Both the position numbers and the translations under genes were made by a program. A stretch of DNA of 9,557 bases from Rickettsiaceae bacterium (GTDB lineage: Bacteria; Pseudomonadota; Alphaproteobacteria; Rickettsiales; Rickettsiaceae): NCBI GenBank assembly GCA_028372485.1, contig JAOMYS010000031.1:1-9557 (forward strand), given 5' to 3'. Shown here piece by piece: positions 1 to 6,335 of the stretch. Under the pieces are notes generated by a model, which worked only from the letters and a program-made list of their open reading frames with translations, searched no databases and was not told the DNA's origin. The stretch's first letter is position 1; each line of letters begins with the position of its first letter.

Positions 1-233
1 CTGCTGTATGAGCTAATTTTTTCAGTTTCTCATAAAAATATTAGGGGTGTTGGCAAAAACTATTTTTGCTAACAATTTGCTGCGGAATATCGGGTTAAAG
101 TGGGCAAGAATATGCATTTTAAAACCGAGAGAAAGATTAGACTCATACTGTCAATTTAAAGTGTCCAGCAATATTATGCAAAGTATAAACTCGATACTTG
201 ACATGCAAAATAATTAGATCGTCATATAGTTGA
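1..233. other. Noncoding region downstream of the Rpn gene
   Basis: I find no convincing gene here. A plus-strand frame is open from the left edge to a TAA at 70-72 (23 codons), and a minus-strand ATG frame of 31 codons runs 117 to 22; neither resembles a protein I know. The stretch contains a short perfect palindrome at 53-69 and, at 149-166, an 18-bp motif (TGTCA...GTGTCC) that looks like the end of some insertion sequences. No partner end or transposase is visible. A TTGACA at 198-203 has no well-spaced -10 box. The region may be the scar of an old insertion, but this is a guess. Confidence 0.5.
53..69. repeat. Short perfect inverted repeat (GCAAAAA / TTTTTGC)
   Basis: Two 7-bp arms, GCAAAAA at 53-59 and TTTTTGC at 63-69, are separated by 3 bases. 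The stem is A/T-rich and no gene end sits immediately beside it, so a terminator role is not supported. Its A5/T5 core resembles the palindrome at 1203-1220 in the gap on the other side of the Rpn gene. Confidence 0.4.
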
Positions 234-1106
234 TTATTTTGCAGAAAGTTTCTGAAGATCTGATAAACAGATGCCAGTAAGAGCGGATATATCAGAAAGG
301 GGGTAGTTTTTTGAGATCATGCTTTTAGCAATTTCTATATCTCTTTCAGCCTTACCTTCGGCTTTACCTTCAGCCCGCATTTTCTTTAGAGTGTTGGTCT
401 CTATTCTGAGCCATTTTAAATGATCTTCATAGGCCTCACGCTCATCTTCACTGAAGTTCATTACTTCAAGCACGGAGATGGCTTTTTTTAGATTTTGGTC
501 ATTTAGTTCTTTCGGTAGGTGATCCGCTTTTAGGAGATCGTTTCTCGTTAAGAATGTAGTCCACATATCGAGTGAGCTTTTTACCTTTTGGATGATATCA
601 GATAATTGTTCATTTGGATTATCGGTAAACTTGTTAAGCTCTATGGTGTGTAGCTCTAAATCTTTAAAATAAGGTATACCACTATTCTTTTCAGTGATGT
701 GGAATACATTATGGTAGCTCTTTACTTCGGGGATAGAGGTAAAGTTGAGTATATGGATACCTATAGCCTTTGACAGGGTAGAATAATCCTGAGCTACTTG
801 TAGTTGTTCGGTATATAGTTTTGCCCAGTAGTATAAGGCTCTTTTGTCATAATCAGCTTCATCGCTGATTTGTATCTCTATATTGAATCTTTTGCCATCT
901 TCGTTTTCTGCCTTAATATCTAATATAGATAATTTATCCTTTTTGAAGTTTTTCGGATTATATGGATTGAGTATAGTAACGTAGGATACTTGGTCTTCTT
1001 CCCCAACAACTGAGTTGATAAAAGAAATAAGTAAATCCTTGTTCTCCTCTACTCCGAATATCTTCTTGAAGGCTATATCGATTCTTGGTGATATTTTCTC
1101 GGTCAT
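234..1106 (-). CDS. Rpn-family PD-(D/E)XK nuclease / putative transposase
   Basis: A 290-residue protein of the Rpn (recombination-promoting nuclease) family, often annotated as a PD-(D/E)XK nuclease family transposase. Characterised E. coli Rpn proteins are DNA endonucleases that raise RecA-independent recombination. The N-terminus (ISPRIDIAFKKIFG, residues 5-18) is the family signature. The nuclease core shows D63 in ILDIKAENEDG, then E77 and Q79 in IEIQ, matching the D...ExQ form of the active site. The C-terminus has an AEGK repeat (245-254) followed by a short helical module (LSDISALTGICLSDLQKL), typical of the family. Length is normal and the reading frame is intact. The ATG is preceded by only a weak purine-rich stretch. 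The gene is transcribed away from the serine recombinase across a 269-bp gap. Such genes are multicopy in Rickettsia and relatives, which is the main clue to host type. Confidence 0.9.
   Translation of the reverse strand: MTEKISPRIDIAFKKIFGVEENKDLLISFINSVVGEEDQVSYVTILNPYNPKNFKKDKLSILDIKAENEDGKRFNIEIQISDEADYDKRALYYWAKLYTEQLQVAQDYSTLSKAIGIHILNFTSIPEVKSYHNVFHITEKNSGIPYFKDLELHTIELNKFTDNPNEQLSDIIQKVKSSLDMWTTFLTRNDLLKADHLPKELNDQNLKKAISVLEVMNFSEDEREAYEDHLKWLRIETNTLKKMRAEGKAEGKAERDIEIAKSMISKNYPLSDISALTGICLSDLQKLSAK
345..374 (-). repeat. 12-bp in-frame tandem repeat in the Rpn gene
   Basis: About 2.5 imperfect copies of a 12-bp unit encode AEGKAEGKAE (residues 245-254). Because the unit is a multiple of three, gain or loss of a copy would lengthen or shorten the linker between nuclease core and C-terminal module without a frameshift. 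Similar variable repeats occur near the C-terminus of other Rpn-family proteins. Confidence 0.75.
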
Positions 1107-1121
1107 TTTCTAAAACTTATG

Positions 1122-1260
1122 TCTTAATTAGCTGAAGCTTATTGTAACATAAAAGAATAGTTGGTAATAGAAAATTACTTTTGTAGTTGATAACCCCCGT
1201 GTCAAAAACGGTCGTTTTTGTCCCATCTACTAAAGACATGCTTCTTAATAGCTTTAGCTT
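1122..1260. repeat. Imperfect 18-19 bp direct repeat, 120 bp apart
   Basis: Positions 1122-1140 (TCTTAATTAGCTGAAGCTT) and 1243-1260 (cTTAATAGCTTTAGCTT, read from its preceding T at 1242) align at about 16 of 19 positions with one gap. Both lie in the gap between the divergent Rpn and recombinase genes. The DNA between them is not similar at the same offset, so this is not a simple tandem duplication. They could be repeated protein-binding sites, or chance similarity in AT-rich DNA. Confidence 0.35.
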
Positions 1261-1340
1261 GAGTAATAGAGTGTCATAAAGTATAGTCACTATCAAGATG
1301 TACAAATATTTCTATTAAAACGAGATATGACACGTTTTTG
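1199..1340. other. Candidate res-like recombination site (clustered inverted repeats)
   Basis: This region lies just upstream of a serine recombinase, where resolvases of the Tn3 type normally keep their res site. It holds a perfect palindrome, CAAAAACG / CGTTTTTG (1203-1210 and 1213-1220, 2-bp spacer); a third CGTTTTTG at 1333-1340; and an 8-bp inverted repeat GTGTCATA (1271-1278) / TATGACAC (1326-1333). The hexamer GTGTCA also occurs at 1199-1204, so the GTGTC core appears at three places in two orientations. Resolvase half-sites in the Tn3 family commonly contain TGTC. Position and repeat content fit a res site, but I cannot define three regular subsites, so the assignment is tentative. 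Confidence 0.45.
1259..1287 (+). promoter_or_regulatory. Candidate sigma70-type promoter for the recombinase gene cluster
   Basis: TTGAGT at 1259-1264 and TATAGT at 1282-1287 are separated by 17 bases, matching the -35/-10 consensus at 4/6 and 5/6 positions. Transcription would begin near 1294, about 80 bases before the recombinase ATG. The spacer contains one GTGTCATA repeat (1271-1278), so a recombinase bound there could repress its own promoter, as known for Tn3-type resolvases. Chance matches are common in AT-rich DNA. Confidence 0.4.
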
Positions 1341-1375
1341 CAGCATATAGTAAATATTAAATAAATAACCAAAGA

Positions 1376-1942
1376 ATGTTAATAGGTTACGCAAGAGTTT
1401 CTACGATTGAACAAAATCTAGATTTACAAATTGATGCATTAAAAAATGCTGGCTGTGAAAAATTGTATGAAGATAAAATTAGTAGCTCTAAACAAAATCG
1501 CCCTGGATTAACAGATGCATTAAAAGATTTAAGACCAGGTGATACTCTAGTTGTTTGGAAACTAGACAGGCTTGGTAGGTCGCTTCGTGACCTAATTGAG
1601 CTAATCAATGATCTACAGAGCAAAAACATTATGTTCCGCAGCATTCAAGATGGCATTGATACATCCAGTTCAATTGGACAATTCTTCTTTCATGTCACAG
1701 GTGCATTTGCAGAGTTAGAGCGTAATCTTATTAAGGAACGAACTAGAGCGGGACTTGATTCTGCCAGAGCAAGAGGGCGAACAGGTGGAAGAAAACCATT
1801 ATTAAGCAAGAAGCAGATTAACATGATGCTAGAAATATATAATGCAAGATCAACTCCAATTGCTGAAATATGTGAGCAGTTCAAAATCAGCAGGAAGACT
1901 TGCTACCGTTATATAACGAAATCAAAGATACAAAGCGCATGA
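1376..1942 (+). CDS. Small serine recombinase (resolvase/invertase family)
   Basis: A 188-residue site-specific recombinase of the resolvase/invertase family, which cuts all four DNA strands using a serine nucleophile and rejoins them. The N-terminal catalytic domain begins LIGYARVST with catalytic Ser9 and Arg7. The second conserved block is WKLDRLGRSLRDL (61-73), containing the catalytic-site D64, R65 and R68. The long E-helix (AFAELERNLIKERTRAGL, 110-127) leads through GRTGGRKP (134-141) to a C-terminal helix-turn-helix around residues 145-181. Length is normal for Tn3-type resolvases and Pin/Hin-type invertases, and all key residues are present. The ATG at 1376 gives the canonical start; the ribosome binding site is weak. 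Its TGA overlaps the ATG of the yaaA-like gene (ATGA, 1939-1942). Repeats upstream may be its target. Resolvase or invertase cannot be decided without the crossover site. Confidence 0.95.
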   Translation: MLIGYARVSTIEQNLDLQIDALKNAGCEKLYEDKISSSKQNRPGLTDALKDLRPGDTLVVWKLDRLGRSLRDLIELINDLQSKNIMFRSIQDGIDTSSSIGQFFFHVTGAFAELERNLIKERTRAGLDSARARGRTGGRKPLLSKKQINMMLEIYNARSTPIAEICEQFKISRKTCYRYITKSKIQSA

Positions 1943-2696
1943 TCACAGTCATATCACCAGCAAAAACAATGGACTTTGAGTCAAAAGCACCTAGTTTTTC
2001 TAGTAGGCCAATATCCCATTCAGAATCGGAATCTCTAGTCAATTGTTGCAAGGCTCTAACTCTAGAACAAATTAAAGGGCTAATGTCAGTAAGCGATAAG
2101 ATTGCTAAGACAAACTATAAAAGGTTTCAAATGTTTTATGATAACATTTCTCCTGAAAACAGGCTATATATACATATAACGGAGATGTATATAATGGAAT
2201 ACAAACTAATAGCTTCAATGCTGAGGATATAAAATATGCTCAAAACTATATAAGAATATTATCAGGTCTTTATGGTATATTAAGACCTATGGATTTAATA
2301 AAGCCATATAGACTAGAAATGGGAACCAGACTTGAGGTGAATCAACAGAAGGGATTGTATCAATTTTGGAGGAATAAAATTACCTCGTATATAACTAAAG
2401 AACTAGAGTCTCGCAAGAAAAAAATCATTATTAACCTTGCATCAAATGAATACTCATCCGTCATTGATAGAAACAACACCCCATGTCAAATCATTGACAT
2501 AGTATTTAAGGAAACAAAAAATAACGAGACTAAGATTGTTCCAATAAAATCAAAGAGGGCAAGGGGAGTAATGACAAACTTTATAATAAAGGAAAAAATC
2601 ACTAACCCAGAATCGCTCAAAGCGTTTGAAGAAAACGGATACCGATTTAACAAGTCATTATCCTCTAGCAGAGAATATGTTTTTGTTGGCGAATAA
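1939..2696 (+). pseudogene. yaaA: yaaA (DUF328/UPF0246 peroxide-stress protein), single frameshift
   Basis: YaaA is a DNA-binding protein which in E. coli limits intracellular free iron and oxidative DNA damage under peroxide stress. The start is MITVISPAKTMDFES, matching the family N-terminus. Frame one runs to SPEN (codon 74, ending 2160) and, if continued, stops at 2230-2232. The homologous sequence resumes one base back, in the frame reading CAG at 2160: QAIYTYNGDVYNGIQ, then LSGLYGILRPMDL, KPYRLEMG, YQFW, NLASNEY, KRARGVM and the stop at 2694-2696. The two parts total about 252 residues, close to the E. coli length (about 258). Aligned by memory to E. coli (TPENARQAIL), roughly two codons plus one base are missing, consistent with a 7-bp deletion at an A-rich spot, or with a 1-bp loss. 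No classic slippery heptamer is seen. The gene overlaps the recombinase by 4 bp. Confidence 0.88.
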
Positions 2697-2716
2697 AAAA
2701 ATGAATATAAATTACA

Positions 2717-5700
2717 GTGCATAAAGAAGAAAATAAAATAATCTACTCACCATCAGATTTAACCCTGTATATGGATAGTCCATTTGCCTCGTGGATGGAG
2801 CATAAGGTGATTATTAATCCTGAGCTATTAACCCATGCTGATCCTATGGATGAGATGATGATTTTGTTACAAAACAAAGGTGCAGCGTATGAAAAGGAAG
2901 TTTTAGAATCATTTTTAGAAAAAAACCTTAATGTTGTACAGATCAAACGAGACAAAACTGCGGAAGATAATACATATACTGCCATGCAAAATGGTGCAGA
3001 CGTGATTTATCAAGCAGCTCTATCTATGTTCTCTTTTAAAGGCTATGCAGATTTTTTAATTAAAGTAGAAGGAGAGAGTAGGCTTGGTAATTATTGTTAT
3101 GAAGTATGGGACACCAAGTTATCAAAAACTTTAAGACCATACGTTGCTGTACAATTATGTTGCTATGCGGAAATGTTAGAAATGCTACAAGGCAGAAGAC
3201 CAGAATATATAGTAGCTGCGCTTGGTAGCGGAGAAAGAGAGCGTTTACGTACAGATGATTATTTTTATTATTACCAAAATCTAAAATCACAATTCTTAAA
3301 AATGCACCACCCCTCCTCAAAGCAGGTTGATATAAACCCAGCCGATTCAAGTAACTGGGGACGGTGGAGCGATCATGCTAAGAAACTTTTAAAAGAAGCG
3401 GATCATTTATCTCAGATTGCAACAATAACAAAAAGCCAGATTAAAAAACTAGAAAAAGCTGGAATAGGCACTATGCAGAAAATGGCTGATACAGATTCCA
3501 GCTTCATAAAAGGCATTGATTCTAAAATACTCAATAGGCTAAAAGAGCAAGCTAGAATTCAAAAAAACAGCGAGGGGGGAGACGTCCCTTTATATAAGAT
3601 TTTACCTCATGCAGCTAATCAAAAAATAGGTCTATCATTACTTCCCCCAAGCTCTCCATTAGATATTTATTTTGATATTGAAGGCTTTCCTCTTGAAGAA
3701 GGAGGTCTAGAGTACCTATGGGGATTAACTTATTTTGATAAAAATAATGTTCGTCAATTTAAAGACTTTTGGGCGCATAACAAGGAAGAGGAAAAAGAGT
3801 CTTTTAAAGCTTTTATCGAGTGGACTTACAAAAGGTGGCTAGAAGACCCTACTATGCATATATACCATTATGCTAATTACGAAATTGCAGCATGTCGTAA
3901 ACTTATGGGGCGTTATGGAGTTTGCGAGTACGAGGTAGACCAATTACTACGTAATGAAGTGTTTGTTGATTTATATAAAATAGTAAAAGGCGGATTACTA
4001 TTAGGCGAGCCACGCTATTCTATAAAAAACGTAGAGCATTTATATCGCTCTAAACGCTCTACCGATGTTGGCTCTGGTGGTGATTCAGTAGTTGTGTATG
4101 AACGGTGGAAAGAAAACAAAGATGGAGATACATGGAAAACATCTCAAATATTAAACTCTATACGTGAATATAACATAGATGACTGCAATTCAACCCAAGA
4201 GCTTGTAGAATGGTTGAGGCCAAGACAAGAAGAAGAGGAGATAAAATATCTTGGCATCTCAGAGATCAAAGAGCCTGAATTACAAGAAGAGATAACCGAC
4301 TCTATTAAGTTAAAAGAAAAATTACTAAAAAAAGCTGATCAACTAAAAGATCAGGGGAATAAAGGAGATGCAGAAATACACTCACTTTTTGCGCATATAC
4401 TAGAGTTTCACAGGCGTGAGAAAAAACCAATATATTGGAGATTATTTGATCGCATGGGCTTAAGCGATTATGAGTTAATTGATGATATTGATTGTTTGGC
4501 ACGCTGCGTTCGTACAAATAAACCGCCATACAAATTAAAACCTAGAGATAAAAAATATATTTATGAATATGAATTTGAGTTAGACCAGGAATTTAAAGGA
4601 AATAGTAAGCAATATATTATACATGGATCTGAGGCAGATAATGGAAAGAATATAAATGTTGAATTGGTGCAGGAATGCTCTTGCTTTATTAAAGGCGTTG
4701 TTGCATTAAAATCAAGTCAAGAATTAGATAGAATAGTTACTTTGATCCCATATGAAAATATAAATGATAAAGTAATTACAGAGGCAATAAAGAGCCAAGC
4801 TGAATTATTTCTCAGCGGCGATCTGGAAAACACGGCAATTAACGACTTTTTGCTACGAAGAACCCCGAATATTATAAATCACAAAACTGGCGATCCAATA
4901 GTAATGAGTGATGCGCCTGAGTCAAGACTCAAAGAGATAATAAAAGCTATATGCTCTTTGAATAATAGTTATCTTACTACACAAGGGGCTCCAGGTTCTG
5001 GAAAGACATATACAGGCAAGTATGTTATTGCCGAGCTACTAAAGCTTGGAAAAAAAATTGGCATTTCATCTAATAGCCACAAGGCAATAAACAACCTTTT
5101 AATTAATACTGCTAAATACTGTAACTCTGAGGGAATAGAAGGCTATTTTGTTTGCACGCAAGACACTGATGAGGAGCTAACCAAGCTTGGGATTGGCGTA
5201 TGTAAAAATGGCGACATTGCAGACCACTTAAAGCAAAGCTCCGTAATTGGAACAACCGTCTGGGGCTTTGCGAGAAGTGAGTTAGAAAATGCTTTTGATT
5301 ATCTTTTTATAGATGAAGCTGGTCAGGTCAGCGTTGCTAACTTAATTGCAATGAGTCGTTCTGCTAAAAATATCATTTTGATGGGTGATCAAATGCAACT
5401 TGGACAACCATCTCAAGGAAGTCATCCAGGAGATAGCGGTTTATCAACACTAGAATACTTGCTACATGATACCCCTACTATAGATCAATCAATTGGAGTA
5501 TTTCTTAAAACAACATATCGCATGCACTCTTATGTTAACAGCTTTATAAGCAGCGCAATTTACGAAGGAAAGCTCGAATCTGCATCGGATAATGATATAC
5601 AGTGCATTAAAGTACCGATTGGATATCAAGGTGTACTAGATAAGGAAGCTGGTACTGTTCCAGTATCTGTTTGCCACGAAGGAAATACTCAGGCAAGCCA

Positions 5701-6121
5701 GGAGGAGGTTGATAAGATTGCTTTACTAGCCAAGGAATTAATAGGTCGTATTTTTATTTCAAAAGAAGGGGTAGGGCGTTTAATAGATTGGAGCGATATA
5801 TTATTTATTGCCCCATATAATCATCAAGTAAGCAAACTAAAATCCGCTTTAGGAGATAAGGCTAGGGTTGGAAGCGTTGACAAATTCCAGGGTCAAGAAG
5901 CTCCTATTGTGTTTTTAAGTATGTGTAGCAGTAATGCTAATGAATCAGCAAGAGGAATGGACTTCTTGTTTAACAAAAACCGTATTAATGTAGCTGTTTC
6001 GCGGTCACAATGCTTGGCAATTATTGTGTATAGCAAGACATTATTAGAAACTTCAGCTAGCAATCTCAAGCAGCTTGAAATGGTGAATTTGTTTTGTAAG
6101 TTAGTGGGGCAGGGGAAATAG
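2717..6121 (+). CDS. TM0106-like RecB-type nuclease / RNase H-like / SF1 helicase fusion
   Basis: A 1134-residue multidomain DNA or RNA-processing enzyme, annotated in databases as 'TM0106 family RecB-like putative nuclease'. An N-terminal RecB/Cas4-like nuclease has D112 (GYADFL), D132 and K134 (YEVWDTK) and the QLCCY motif (Q146, Y150). A middle RNase H-like domain (about 315-500) has D320 and E322 (YFDIEG), D418 (FVDLYK) and Y485/D489 (EYNIDDC), the DEDD exonuclease pattern. The C-terminal SF1 helicase, UPF1/Dna2-like, has Walker A GAPGSGKT (757-764), Walker B DEAGQ (866-870), motif III GDQMQLGQP (890-898), TYRMH (933-937), SVDKFQGQE (1053-1061) and NVAVSRS (1091-1097). All motifs appear intact. 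The start is GTG at 2717; the first in-frame ATG (M19) would cut into the conserved YSPSDLTLYM segment. It begins 20 bp after yaaA with a poor ribosome site. The substrate is unknown; a role in defence or repair is inferred. Confidence 0.9.
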   Translation: MHKEENKIIYSPSDLTLYMDSPFASWMEHKVIINPELLTHADPMDEMMILLQNKGAAYEKEVLESFLEKNLNVVQIKRDKTAEDNTYTAMQNGADVIYQAALSMFSFKGYADFLIKVEGESRLGNYCYEVWDTKLSKTLRPYVAVQLCCYAEMLEMLQGRRPEYIVAALGSGERERLRTDDYFYYYQNLKSQFLKMHHPSSKQVDINPADSSNWGRWSDHAKKLLKEADHLSQIATITKSQIKKLEKAGIGTMQKMADTDSSFIKGIDSKILNRLKEQARIQKNSEGGDVPLYKILPHAANQKIGLSLLPPSSPLDIYFDIEGFPLEEGGLEYLWGLTYFDKNNVRQFKDFWAHNKEEEKESFKAFIEWTYKRWLEDPTMHIYHYANYEIAACRKLMGRYGVCEYEVDQLLRNEVFVDLYKIVKGGLLLGEPRYSIKNVEHLYRSKRSTDVGSGGDSVVVYERWKENKDGDTWKTSQILNSIREYNIDDCNSTQELVEWLRPRQEEEEIKYLGISEIKEPELQEEITDSIKLKEKLLKKADQLKDQGNKGDAEIHSLFAHILEFHRREKKPIYWRLFDRMGLSDYELIDDIDCLARCVRTNKPPYKLKPRDKKYIYEYEFELDQEFKGNSKQYIIHGSEADNGKNINVELVQECSCFIKGVVALKSSQELDRIVTLIPYENINDKVITEAIKSQAELFLSGDLENTAINDFLLRRTPNIINHKTGDPIVMSDAPESRLKEIIKAICSLNNSYLTTQGAPGSGKTYTGKYVIAELLKLGKKIGISSNSHKAINNLLINTAKYCNSEGIEGYFVCTQDTDEELTKLGIGVCKNGDIADHLKQSSVIGTTVWGFARSELENAFDYLFIDEAGQVSVANLIAMSRSAKNIILMGDQMQLGQPSQGSHPGDSGLSTLEYLLHDTPTIDQSIGVFLKTTYRMHSYVNSFISSAIYEGKLESASDNDIQCIKVPIGYQGVLDKEAGTVPVSVCHEGNTQASQEEVDKIALLAKELIGRIFISKEGVGRLIDWSDILFIAPYNHQVSKLKSALGDKARVGSVDKFQGQEAPIVFLSMCSSNANESARGMDFLFNKNRINVAVSRSQCLAIIVYSKTLLETSASNLKQLEMVNLFCKLVGQGK

Positions 6122-6135
6122 CAAATATAATTGTA

Positions 6136-6170
6136 TAGAAACTTGTATATTAGTAAGCCTAAAGTTTCTA
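6136..6170. repeat. 9-bp inverted repeat just after the nuclease-helicase gene
   Basis: TAGAAACTT (6136-6144) and AAGTTTCTA (6162-6170) are perfect complements around a 17-base loop, starting 15 bases after the stop codon. This could form a transcript-end hairpin, but the stem is A/T-rich and no T-run follows, so it is not a canonical intrinsic terminator. Confidence 0.45.
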
Positions 6171-6181
6171 CTTCCTCTTGA

Positions 6182-6279
6182 GTCTTATATTATCTAAGAT
6201 GTTGTAAGAATCTCCTTATGAGACATATTATAAGACGCAGTAAACCATATGTCTTGTAAATTATACTTTTTGAGACTCA
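6182..6279. repeat. Interleaved inverted repeats in the convergent gap
   Basis: The 214-bp gap between convergent genes has no coding potential I can support. It contains GTCTTATA (6182-6189) / TATAAGAC (6229-6236), AGACATAT (6221-6228) / ATATGTCT (6247-6254), and TGAGTCT (6179-6185) / AGACTCA (6273-6279), all perfect and mutually overlapping, plus a small TTTGCT / AGCAAA hairpin (6283-6304). The recurring AGAC/GTCT core could allow alternative RNA folds. A bidirectional terminator, a regulatory RNA structure or chance are all possible. Confidence 0.35.
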
Positions 6280-6335
6280 GGTTTTGCTCTGGGCGCATAG
6301 CAAATATGAATTGACAACCAATAGCTGCAAAACTA

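Noticed and set aside
22..117. 31-codon minus-strand frame starting at ATG 117
   Set aside because: Too short, no ribosome site and no known family; only noted because nothing else occupies this stretch.
198..230. Plus-strand promoter TTGACA with TATAGT
   Set aside because: The spacing is 21 bases and it would only transcribe antisense into the Rpn gene.
1117..1305. 62-codon minus-strand open frame in the divergent gap
   Set aside because: It has no recognisable motif, low-complexity Leu/Ile-rich composition, and overlaps the repeat cluster; best read as chance.
1900..2232. 110-codon frame beginning inside the recombinase gene
   Set aside because: The upstream ATG adds residues not found in YaaA and its end is the out-of-frame stop after the frameshift; the real start is 1939 and the gene continues to 2696.
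2289..2696. Separate 135-codon gene starting at ATG 2289
   Set aside because: The same frame is homologous to YaaA back to about 2160, so this is the second part of the broken yaaA, not an independent gene.
6283..6304. Hairpin as terminator for the SEC-C gene
   Set aside because: The stem is only 6 bp with a 10-base loop and no T-run follows in either direction.
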